Assembly (NCBI GenBank): GCA_030149365.1
Contig: JASBRP010000069.1
Span: 89,396 to 153,395 of the forward strand
Direction of reading: 5' to 3'
DNA: 64,000 nucleotides
Origin: Solimonas sp.
Lineage (GTDB): Bacteria > Pseudomonadota > Gammaproteobacteria > Nevskiales > Nevskiaceae
Below are positions 33,776 to 41,353 of the stretch, one piece after another. Within the stretch, counting starts at the first letter, position 1, and the number at the start of each line of letters is the position of its first letter. The notes below the pieces were generated by a model. That model saw only the letters and a list, made by a program, of their open reading frames with translations. It did not search any database and had not been told where the DNA came from. Position numbers and translations under genes: made by a program.

Positions 33776-35068
33776 TCAAAGCACATCGTCCTTGGTCTCG
33801 CGCGTGGCCCACAGCGCGGCCAGCGTCAGCAGCGCGGCGGCGCTGAGATACCAGCCCACGGTATGCAGGCCGTACTTCGTCGCCAGCGTGGTGGCGATGT
33901 AGGGCGCCAGCGACGCGCCGAAGATGCCGGCGAGGTTGAAGGTCAGCGAGGAGCCGGTGTAGCGCACGGCGGTGGGGAACAGCTCTGACAGCACCGTACC
34001 CAGGGGTCCGTAGGTCATGCCCATCAGCGCCAGGCCCAGGGCCAGGAAGGCGACCACGCCGGGCAGGCTGCCGCTGCCGAACAGCGGCGCGAACAGCAGG
34101 CCATAGGCGGCAATCCCGGCGCTGACCCACATCAGCGTACGGCGGCGGCCGTGGCGGTCGGCCAGCACGGCGGAGACCGGGATCGTCAGTGCGAAGAACA
34201 GCACCGCGAACAGCTGGATCATCAGGAATTCCTGGCGCTTGTAGCCCAGGGCGCTGGTTCCCCAGGTCAGCGCGAACACCGTCATCAGGTAGAACAGCAC
34301 GAAGGTGGCGATGGCCGCCACCGTGCCCAGCACCAGCGCGCGGCCGTGTTCGCGGAACACGGTGAGCATCGGCACCTCCACGCGCTCGGCATGGTCGATG
34401 GCCTTCTGGAACACCGGCGTCTCGCTGATCGACAGGCGCACCCACAGGCCCACCAGCACCAGCAGGCTGCTGGCGACGAAGGGGATGCGCCAGCCCCAGC
34501 CGAAGAACTGCTCGTCGGTCAGCGTCTCCGCCAGGATCAGGAAGGAGCCGCCGGACAGGATGAAGCCGATGGGCGCGCCGAGCTGCGGGAACATGCCGTA
34601 CCAGGCGCGCTTGCCCGGCGGGGCGTTCTCGGTGGCCAGCAGCACCGCGCCGCCCCATTCGCCGCCCAGGCCCAGGCCCTGGCCGAAGCGGCACAGCGCC
34701 AGCAGGGCAGGGGCCAGCACGCCGATCTGCGCGTAAGTGGGCAGCAGGCCGATGGCGACGGTGGACAGGCCCATGGTCAGCAGCGCCGCCACCAGGGTGG
34801 CCTTGCGGCCGATGCGGTCGCCGAAGTGGCCGAACAGCGCAGAACCGATCGGCCGCGCGAAGAAGGCGATGGCGAAGGTCGCCAGCGACTGCAGCGTGGC
34901 GGAGGTGGGGTCGGCCGCGGGGAAGAACAGCTTGGGGAACACCAGCACCGCGGCGGTGGCGTAGATGTAGAAGTCGAAGAACTCGATCGTGGTGCCGATC
35001 AGGCTCGCGAACAGCACCTTGCCCGGCGAATTGCCGGCCGGTGCCGCGCCTGCTGCGCTGTTGCTCAT
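33776..35068 (-). CDS. MFS permease, metabolite:H+ symporter (MHS) type
   Basis: Transporter of 430 residues with twelve helices. The N-terminal LFASLIGTTIEFFDFYIYATAAVLVFPKLFFP and FGHFGDRIGRKATLVAAL are typical of the MHS family (ProP/ShiA/citrate-type symporters), as is GLGLGGEWGGAVLLATENAP. Substrate unknown. ATG 35068 follows GAGGGGAAAGGG; the longer frame to 35266 enters the homoserine kinase gene and is not used. Confidence 0.92.
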   Translation of the reverse strand: MSNSAAGAAPAGNSPGKVLFASLIGTTIEFFDFYIYATAAVLVFPKLFFPAADPTSATLQSLATFAIAFFARPIGSALFGHFGDRIGRKATLVAALLTMGLSTVAIGLLPTYAQIGVLAPALLALCRFGQGLGLGGEWGGAVLLATENAPPGKRAWYGMFPQLGAPIGFILSGGSFLILAETLTDEQFFGWGWRIPFVASSLLVLVGLWVRLSISETPVFQKAIDHAERVEVPMLTVFREHGRALVLGTVAAIATFVLFYLMTVFALTWGTSALGYKRQEFLMIQLFAVLFFALTIPVSAVLADRHGRRRTLMWVSAGIAAYGLLFAPLFGSGSLPGVVAFLALGLALMGMTYGPLGTVLSELFPTAVRYTGSSLTFNLAGIFGASLAPYIATTLATKYGLHTVGWYLSAAALLTLAALWATRETKDDVL

Positions 35069-35123
35069 CCCTTTCCCCTCTTTGGCGCGGTTCCGCCTCT
35101 GCCGGGCGGCGTCGCTGCAGTGC

Positions 35124-36062
35124 TCAGAATGCCGGCGGCGGCGTGTTGCGGTGATGCTCCAGGACCCGGCGGTACTGGTTGGGGTCCTTGATGTGGACCA
35201 TGTCGCCGCCGCGCGGGAACACCCAGTCATGCAGGCGCGACAGCCAGAAGCGCAGCGCCGCCGCACGCAGCACCAGCGGCCAGGCGGCGCGCTCGGCGGC
35301 GGTCAGCTCGCGGCGGCTGCGGTAGGCCGACAGCATCGCCTCCCAGCGCGCCGGGTTCAGCTCGCCGTCGGAGCCGAAGCACCAGTCGTTGAGCGTCACC
35401 GCCAGGTCGTAGGCCAGCGAGTCGTTGCAGGCGTAGTAGAAGTCGATCACGCCGGTCAGGCGCTGGTCCACGAACAGCACGTTGTCGCGGAACAGGTCGG
35501 CATGGATCACGCCCTGCGGCAGGCCCGCCAGGTCCAGGGTCTCCTGTGCCGCCAGCTCGTCCTCGATCAGGGCGCGGGCGTCGGCGTCCACCTTGGGGGC
35601 GATCAGCCGGCCGGTCTCGCGGCGCCAGGCCGCGCCGCGCGAATTCTCGCAGCGGCCGGAATAGGACTGGCCGTCGATATGCAGCTCGGCCAGGGCGCGG
35701 CCCACCTGCCGGCACTGCTCGATGTCGGGGAACAGCACGCTCTGGCCGGTCAGGCGCCGCACCAGGGCAGCGGGCTTGCCGTTGAGCGTGGTCAGCGTCT
35801 GGCCGTCATGGGTATGGGCCGGCATGGCGCCGGGGAACCCCCGGGTGGCCAGGTGCTCCATCAGGCCCAGGAAGAACGGCAGGTCGGCGTAGTTCAGGCG
35901 CTCGAACAGGGTCAGCACCCAGCGCCCGTCGCCGGTATCCACGAAGTAGTTGGTGTTCTCCACCCCCTCGCCGATGCCCTGGAAGCCGAGCAGCTCCCCG
36001 ACGGGGTACTGGCGCAGGAATTCCTGCAGTTCGCTGTGGCTGACCTTGGTGAAGACGGACAT
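35124..36062 (-). CDS. thrB: homoserine kinase, APH-fold type (ThrB)
   Basis: Phosphorylates homoserine in threonine synthesis; 312 residues. It belongs to the aminoglycoside-phosphotransferase-like form found in Pseudomonas and relatives, not the GHMP form of E. coli. Motifs: IGEGVENTNYFVDTGDGRWVLTLFE (nucleotide-binding part), the catalytic loop VIHADLFRDNVLFVD and GVIDFYYACNDSLAYDLAV (DFG-like metal site). It is followed by the MFS gene after about 55 bases; no thrA or thrC is adjacent. Confidence 0.95.
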   Translation of the reverse strand: MSVFTKVSHSELQEFLRQYPVGELLGFQGIGEGVENTNYFVDTGDGRWVLTLFERLNYADLPFFLGLMEHLATRGFPGAMPAHTHDGQTLTTLNGKPAALVRRLTGQSVLFPDIEQCRQVGRALAELHIDGQSYSGRCENSRGAAWRRETGRLIAPKVDADARALIEDELAAQETLDLAGLPQGVIHADLFRDNVLFVDQRLTGVIDFYYACNDSLAYDLAVTLNDWCFGSDGELNPARWEAMLSAYRSRRELTAAERAAWPLVLRAAALRFWLSRLHDWVFPRGGDMVHIKDPNQYRRVLEHHRNTPPPAF

Positions 36063-36394
36063 AAAAGGGGGCGGATGGCCGGGAAGAGGAGGGATTAGAG
36101 CAAAGTCCCTGGGCTGCCGTCATCCGCAAGCTTGGCTCCCCTCGCCCGCTTGCGGCAGAGGGGTGGGGGTGATCCGCCGCGCTTTGGCGATGCTTAAATG
36201 GCATCGCCTGCGGTGGATTACGGGCGGCCATGGATGGCCGCCCCGGGGTTCAATGGGAGCGCAGAGGCCCCGCCATGGATGGCGTTCCAGCTGCTTGGGG
36301 GAGATTCAGGGGCTGGCCAATTGCCGAGGGTTCCCCCTCTCCCGGCCCTTCGGGCCACCCTCTCCCACGAGGGGAGAGGGTAAGAGAGCCGCCC
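36063..36394. repeat. intergenic stretch with several hairpins, no gene
   Basis: Contains GGCGATGC/GCATCGCC (36186-36208), a GGGCGGCCAT-centred palindrome (36223-36244), a second CCATGGATGGCG block, and a CCCTCTCCC hairpin (36358-36380) of the same family as the one at 16081-16196. The last may help terminate trkH. No ORF or RNA gene is supported. Confidence 0.6.
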
Positions 36395-37879
36395 CTACCT
36401 TCTCCAGAACGCCGGCGTGAACAGCACCAGCAGGGTAAAGACCTCCAGGCGCCCCGCCAGCATGGCGAAGATCATGACCCACTTGCCGAAGGCGCTGACG
36501 CTGGCGACGTTTGCATTGACCTCGCCCAGGCCGGGGCCGGCGTTGTTGATGCTGGCGGCCACGGCGGAGAAGGCGGTGATGCCATCCATGCCGGTCAGCA
36601 GCATCAGGCCGGTCAGCCCCAGGGTCATGCCGATGTAGACCGAGAAGAAGCCGCCCACCGCGTAGACCACGTCGTTGGGCACCACCTTGCCGTCGAGCTT
36701 GATCGAGACCTCGGCGTTGGGGTGTACCAGCAGCTTCAGCTCGCGGAAAGCCTGGCGCACGAACAGCATCAGTCGCACGACCTTGACGCCGCCGCCGGTG
36801 CTGCCGCCGCAGCACATCATGAACGTACACATCACCAGCAGCAGCGGCACGTAGACCGGCCAGGTTGTGGGGTTGTCGGTGGCGAAGCCCGCCGTGGTGC
36901 CGTAGGCAATCACCTGGAACATGCCGTGGCGTATCGCCGTCAGCGGATCGTCGTACGGGCCCATCAGGATCAGCGGCAGGCACACCAGCACGCCCATGCC
37001 GAGGTAGAGCGAAAGGAACACGCGGAATTCGCCGTCGCGGAGATAGCTGCCCAGGCTGCGCTGGGTGAAGGCGGTGTAGTGCAAGGCGAAGTTGGTGGCG
37101 CCCACGAGCATGAAGAACATGGCCACCAGCTCGACACGGAAGGTCCCGTAGTGGCCGATGCTGTTGTCGTGGGTGGAGAAACCGCCGTTGGCGATCGTCG
37201 AGAAGGCGTGGCACAACGCGTCGAAAGGCGTCATGCCGGCCCACCAGAAGGACAGGCCGCAGGCGATGGTCAGCACCAGGTACACCATCCAAAGCGCGCG
37301 CGCCGTGCTGGTGATGCGCGGCGTCAGCTTGGAGTCCTTCATCGGGCCCGGCGTCTCGGCCTTGTAGAGGCCCATACCGCCGACGCCCAGCATCGGCAGG
37401 ACGGCAACCGCCAGCACGACGATACCCATGCCGCCCAGCCAGTGTAGCTGGCTGCGGTAGTACTTGAGCGAATGCGGCAACTCGTCCAGGCCCTGGGCGA
37501 TGGTGGTGGAGCCCGTCGTGGTGAGGCCGGAAACCGACTCGAACACCGCCTCGCTGATGCTGTGCCAGCCTTCGTCGGCGAAGTAGAACGGAATGGCGCC
37601 GAACAGGCCCAGCACCGCCCAGAACAGCGTGGTGATCAGGAAGCCGTCGCGCACCTTCAGCTCGCTGCGCTCGTGGCGCACCGGCCACCACAGCAGCGCG
37701 CCGGTGGTGAGCGTGATCCACATGCCGCCCAGGAACGGGGTGGTGGTCTCTTCGGCCCAGAAGATGTCCATGGCCAGCGGCGGCAGCATGGTCAGGCTGA
37801 AGACCATGAGCAGGATGCCCATGATGCGCTGCACGCCCGCGTAGCGGTGCCGTCGGCCGTTGGAGGGTTTGTACGGCAA
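36395..37879 (-). CDS. trkH: TrkH potassium uptake channel subunit
   Basis: Membrane subunit of the Trk potassium system, 494 residues. Selectivity-filter and pore segments of the repeated MPM fold are visible (SVSGLTTTGSTT, STIANGGFST, YGTTAGFATDN and SINNAGPGLG), with CCGGSTGGGVKVVRL following. The start is probably TTG at 37879; an ATG at 37822 would shorten it by 19 residues. It lies 12 bases after trkA, the gene for its gating partner, and is probably in one operon with it. Confidence 0.95.
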   Translation of the reverse strand: MPYKPSNGRRHRYAGVQRIMGILLMVFSLTMLPPLAMDIFWAEETTTPFLGGMWITLTTGALLWWPVRHERSELKVRDGFLITTLFWAVLGLFGAIPFYFADEGWHSISEAVFESVSGLTTTGSTTIAQGLDELPHSLKYYRSQLHWLGGMGIVVLAVAVLPMLGVGGMGLYKAETPGPMKDSKLTPRITSTARALWMVYLVLTIACGLSFWWAGMTPFDALCHAFSTIANGGFSTHDNSIGHYGTFRVELVAMFFMLVGATNFALHYTAFTQRSLGSYLRDGEFRVFLSLYLGMGVLVCLPLILMGPYDDPLTAIRHGMFQVIAYGTTAGFATDNPTTWPVYVPLLLVMCTFMMCCGGSTGGGVKVVRLMLFVRQAFRELKLLVHPNAEVSIKLDGKVVPNDVVYAVGGFFSVYIGMTLGLTGLMLLTGMDGITAFSAVAASINNAGPGLGEVNANVASVSAFGKWVMIFAMLAGRLEVFTLLVLFTPAFWRR

Positions 37880-37891
37880 GTCGCTATGCCC

Positions 37892-39265
37892 TCAGAGGAA
37901 CCGCAGGCCCAGCTGGAACAGGCGCTCGACTTCGCGCGCGTGCTTCTTGTCCACGATGAACAGGATCACGTGGTCCTCGGCCTCGATCACCGTGTCATGG
38001 TGCGCGATGATCACCTCGTCACCGCGCACGATGGCGCCGATGGTGGTGCCCGGCGGCAGCTTGATCTCGTCGAGCCGGCGGCCCACCACCTTGGAGTTGT
38101 GGCGGTCGCCGTGGGCCACGGCCTCGATCGCCTCGGCGGCGCCGCGACGCAGCGCATGCACCTTCACCACGTCGCCGCGGCGCACGTGCGCCAGCAGCGC
38201 GGAAACCGTGGACTGCTGCGGTGAGATCGCGATGTCGATCGAGCTGCCCTCCACCAGGTCCACGTAGGACACGCGGTTGATCAGGCACAGCGCCTTGCGC
38301 GCGCCCAGGCGCTTGGCCAGCATGGCCGAGAGGATGTTGGCCTCGTCGTCGTTGGTCACCGCGCAGAACACGTCGATGTCCTCGATGTTCTCCTCGCGCA
38401 GCAGTGCCTCGTTGGCGGCGTCGCCGCAGAGCACGATGGCGTGGTTGAGCTGGCCCGAGAGATGCCGCGCGCGGTCGCGTGAGCGTTCGATCAGCTTGAC
38501 CTGGATCTTGTCCTCCAGCCCGCGCGCCAGGCGCAGGCCGATGTTGCCGCCGCCGGCGAGCATGATGCGCTTCACCGGTTTGTCCTGGCGGCGAAGCTCC
38601 GCGATGATCTTGGGGATGTGGTCGCGCGCGGCGACGAAGAACACCTCGTCGTCGGATTCGATCACGGTGTCGCCCTCGGGGATCATCGGGCGGCCGCGGC
38701 GATAGATCGCGGCGACGCGGGCGTCCACGCCGGGCAGGTGCTGCGGCAGTTCCTTGAGCTGGCGCGACACCAGCGGGCCGCCGAAGTGTGCCTTGACGCC
38801 CACCAGCCGCACCTTGCCGTCGGCGAAGTCCACCACCTGCAGCGCGCCCGGGTATTCGATCAGGCGGCGGATGTAGTCGGTGACCAGCTGCTCGGGCGAA
38901 ATGTGCATGTCCACCGGCAGCGCGCCGGGGCCGAACAGCTTGGGTTCCTTGAGGTATTCGGCGGCACGGACTCGCGCGATCTTGGTCGGCGTCTGGAACA
39001 GGGTGTAGGCGATATGACAGGCGAGCATGTTGGTCTCGTCGCTGTCGGTGACCGCGATCAGCATGTCGGCGTCATCGGTGCCGGCACGGCGCAGCACGTC
39101 GGGGTGCGCCGCGTTGCCTTCCACCGTGCGGATGTCGAGCCGCTCCTGCAGGTCTTCCAGCGAGGCCACGCTCTGGTCGACGACGGTGATGTCGTTCTGC
39201 TCGCTGGCGAGGTTCTCGGCCAAGGTCGTGCCGACCTGGCCGGCGCCAAGGATGATGATTTTCAC
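37892..39265 (-). CDS. trkA: TrkA, NAD-binding gating subunit of potassium uptake
   Basis: Cytoplasmic protein of 457 residues with two RCK units. Each has a Rossmann domain (IIILGAGQVGTTLAENL at the start and IMLAGGGNIGLRLARGLE in the middle) and a TrkA_C lobe (GVKAHFGGPLVSRQLKELP, and VGRRLDEIKLPPGTTIGAIVRGDEVI). It binds TrkH and gates it in response to nucleotides. The start is GTG at 39263-39265. Confidence 0.95.
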   Translation of the reverse strand: MKIIILGAGQVGTTLAENLASEQNDITVVDQSVASLEDLQERLDIRTVEGNAAHPDVLRRAGTDDADMLIAVTDSDETNMLACHIAYTLFQTPTKIARVRAAEYLKEPKLFGPGALPVDMHISPEQLVTDYIRRLIEYPGALQVVDFADGKVRLVGVKAHFGGPLVSRQLKELPQHLPGVDARVAAIYRRGRPMIPEGDTVIESDDEVFFVAARDHIPKIIAELRRQDKPVKRIMLAGGGNIGLRLARGLEDKIQVKLIERSRDRARHLSGQLNHAIVLCGDAANEALLREENIEDIDVFCAVTNDDEANILSAMLAKRLGARKALCLINRVSYVDLVEGSSIDIAISPQQSTVSALLAHVRRGDVVKVHALRRGAAEAIEAVAHGDRHNSKVVGRRLDEIKLPPGTTIGAIVRGDEVIIAHHDTVIEAEDHVILFIVDKKHAREVERLFQLGLRFL

Positions 39266-39364
39266 GACAGCGTCTGTCCCATCATGCCTTCAAGGGCGCG
39301 CACGTTAATCCTCTTGTTGCACCGCCGCAAGAACCCAGGCGCCGAATGGCCGCTCGCCTTCAAG

Positions 39365-39407
39365 GTCGAATTTACTATGTAGCCGGCCCCGGCGGCGACC
39401 TAGACTC
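39365..39407 (+). promoter_or_regulatory. upstream element of the ceramidase-like operon
   Basis: GTCGAATTTACTAT at 39365-39378, then 21 bases, then CTAGACTC at 39400-39407, about 130 bases before the first gene. The same pair of blocks with 22-base spacing is upstream of the GH92 gene (44326-44370). Confidence 0.55.
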
Positions 39408-39538
39408 CCTTGTAACAAAACAGAAATCTGCGCCCGGCGGGCGTGGAAACGGGCGGCCCCAGGCCGTCGTCATAAGGAGTCCAGAGGGGGCGACCGGCGG
39501 TCATCCGCGGCGTACCCCCGTGCTGGGGGAGACTACAG

Positions 39539-41353
39539 ATGCGGATGGTTCGGATGGGGGCAGCCCTGTCGCTGGCGGTATTGGCCGGCTGTCATAACAG
39601 CGTGCCCGTGGAGGGCGATGGCAGCGCCGGCCCCGGAGGCCCGGGGACGCCCTGCGAGGCGGGCGACTGGTGCGTGGGGGCGGCCAAGACCATCGTCAGC
39701 CCCAGCCAGGAGCAGATCGACGGCGTCGAGGAATCGCGCCTGTTCCTGGGCAGCAAGCTGCAGCAGTTCAACCTGGGTGGCTACGGTATCAACCCGATCC
39801 AGAACCTGCCCAACCCCTTTGCCCAGCTCGGCCCCAGCCTGACCCAGCCGGCGCAGGAGCGGGTGCACCACAGCGACCGCTACCGCGAGGACGAGCACAC
39901 CTGGCTGCGCCTGGCCGTGGTGGAGCAGGGTGAGACCCGCATCGCCTTCGTCACGCTCGACGCCATCGGCGCCGGCAACCTGATCCAGGACGGCCTGCGC
40001 GCCGCCGTGGTCGAGGCCAGCTGCGCCCTGGAGTGGTGCATCGCGGCCGATCACGTCGTCTTCGGCCAGACCCACAGCCATGCCGGCGCCGACCTGCAGG
40101 GCCTCTGGGGCGGTGTCCCCCAGCAATGGATCACCGACGTGCTCTATGCCGGCGCCGCCCAGGCGACGCGGCAGGCCATCGCCGGCCGCGCCCGCGCCAA
40201 CGCCAGCCTCGGCCAGGGCATCAACTCCGACTTCAACAACTACCGCCGCCCGCAGGTGAACCCGGCCGACGACGCCGACCCGGCCATCAGCCTGCTGCGC
40301 TTCGAGGATTCGCGCAGCCGCCGGCCGATCGTGCAGATCCTTCAGTACGCCGCGCACCCCACCAGCATCGACGAGGACCCGCGCGTCCCGCATGCCGACT
40401 ACGTCTATGGCGCCATGAAGGAGCTGGAGCGGCTCGGCGGCGTCGGCCTCTACTACAACGGCCCCATCGCCGACGCCTCGCCGCGAGGCGGCCAGTGCGC
40501 CTTCGCCGAGCCGGACCCCTACGAGAGCGTGCGCTGCCGCGGCCATGACCTCGCCGCCTTCGCCCTGCGCCAGCCGCGCCGCGCCCTGGCGCCGGAGCTG
40601 GCGCTGCGCAACGCCAACGTCATCCTGCCGGTCACCAACCCGCTGTTCGCGGTGGCCGCGCCGCTGGGAGCCTTCAACCGCTACTACGATTTCACCCCGC
40701 GCGAGATCACCAGCATCCCGGTGCTGCACGAGATACTCGGCACCGTCACCACCCAGATCGGCCAGGTACCGCTGACGGCGGAGACCCTGGTCACGCGCAT
40801 CAGCATGGGCGGTGCCGGCGGGCTGGAGATGGCCACGATCCCGGGCGAGGCCACCAACACCTTCGGGCAGTTCATCCGTGGCCTGGCGGAAGGCGCCAAC
40901 CCCGGCTCCGGCGTGATGCTGCTGGGTCTCACGCAGAACTCCTTCGGCTACATCCTGCCCGAGGAAGAGTTCTCCTACATCGACGCCTCCGGCGACACCG
41001 GCTTCCTGATCCCCTTCACCGGCTACGAGGAATTCGTGTCGATGGGCCCGCTGACGGCGCCGCTGCTGCGCCTGCAGGGCTACCTGCCGCTGTTCGACGC
41101 GTCGCCCATCGAATACCTGCCCGCCAACATCCGCGCCTGCACCGCGCCGGGCAGCGGCGACTGCATCATCAGCGATATCGCCCTGCAGCTGGAGTACGTG
41201 CAGACCCAGTTCGCGCAGAACTGCCTGGACGCCGGCGCGCCGGCCGCCTTCTGCGGGCTGATCGACCCCAAGCTGCCGGTCACCAGTCTCTGCAACCTGC
41301 TGAGCTTGTCGCCGGCGATCTGCGGCCTGCTCAACGACGACGAGTCGCTGTGA
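39539..41353 (+). CDS. lipoprotein with neutral/alkaline ceramidase-type domain
   Basis: Lipoprotein of 604 residues: signal peptide with lipobox LAGC, then a domain resembling neutral ceramidases. The zinc motif is QTHSHAGAD (about residues 178-186), the second histidine is in LQYAAHPTSID (about 264-274), a glutamate is in TIPGEATNTFG and a tyrosine in LTQNSFGYILPEEEF. These match the His/His/Glu/Tyr zinc site of Pseudomonas ceramidase in order. A lipid amide substrate is likely but not shown. Its stop overlaps the next gene (TGATG). Confidence 0.8.
   Translation: MRMVRMGAALSLAVLAGCHNSVPVEGDGSAGPGGPGTPCEAGDWCVGAAKTIVSPSQEQIDGVEESRLFLGSKLQQFNLGGYGINPIQNLPNPFAQLGPSLTQPAQERVHHSDRYREDEHTWLRLAVVEQGETRIAFVTLDAIGAGNLIQDGLRAAVVEASCALEWCIAADHVVFGQTHSHAGADLQGLWGGVPQQWITDVLYAGAAQATRQAIAGRARANASLGQGINSDFNNYRRPQVNPADDADPAISLLRFEDSRSRRPIVQILQYAAHPTSIDEDPRVPHADYVYGAMKELERLGGVGLYYNGPIADASPRGGQCAFAEPDPYESVRCRGHDLAAFALRQPRRALAPELALRNANVILPVTNPLFAVAAPLGAFNRYYDFTPREITSIPVLHEILGTVTTQIGQVPLTAETLVTRISMGGAGGLEMATIPGEATNTFGQFIRGLAEGANPGSGVMLLGLTQNSFGYILPEEEFSYIDASGDTGFLIPFTGYEEFVSMGPLTAPLLRLQGYLPLFDASPIEYLPANIRACTAPGSGDCIISDIALQLEYVQTQFAQNCLDAGAPAAFCGLIDPKLPVTSLCNLLSLSPAICGLLNDDESL

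Noticed and set aside
34151..35191. 346-residue plus-strand open frame
   Set aside because: Shadow of an MFS transporter; repetitive Gln/Gly/Ala/Arg-rich translation.
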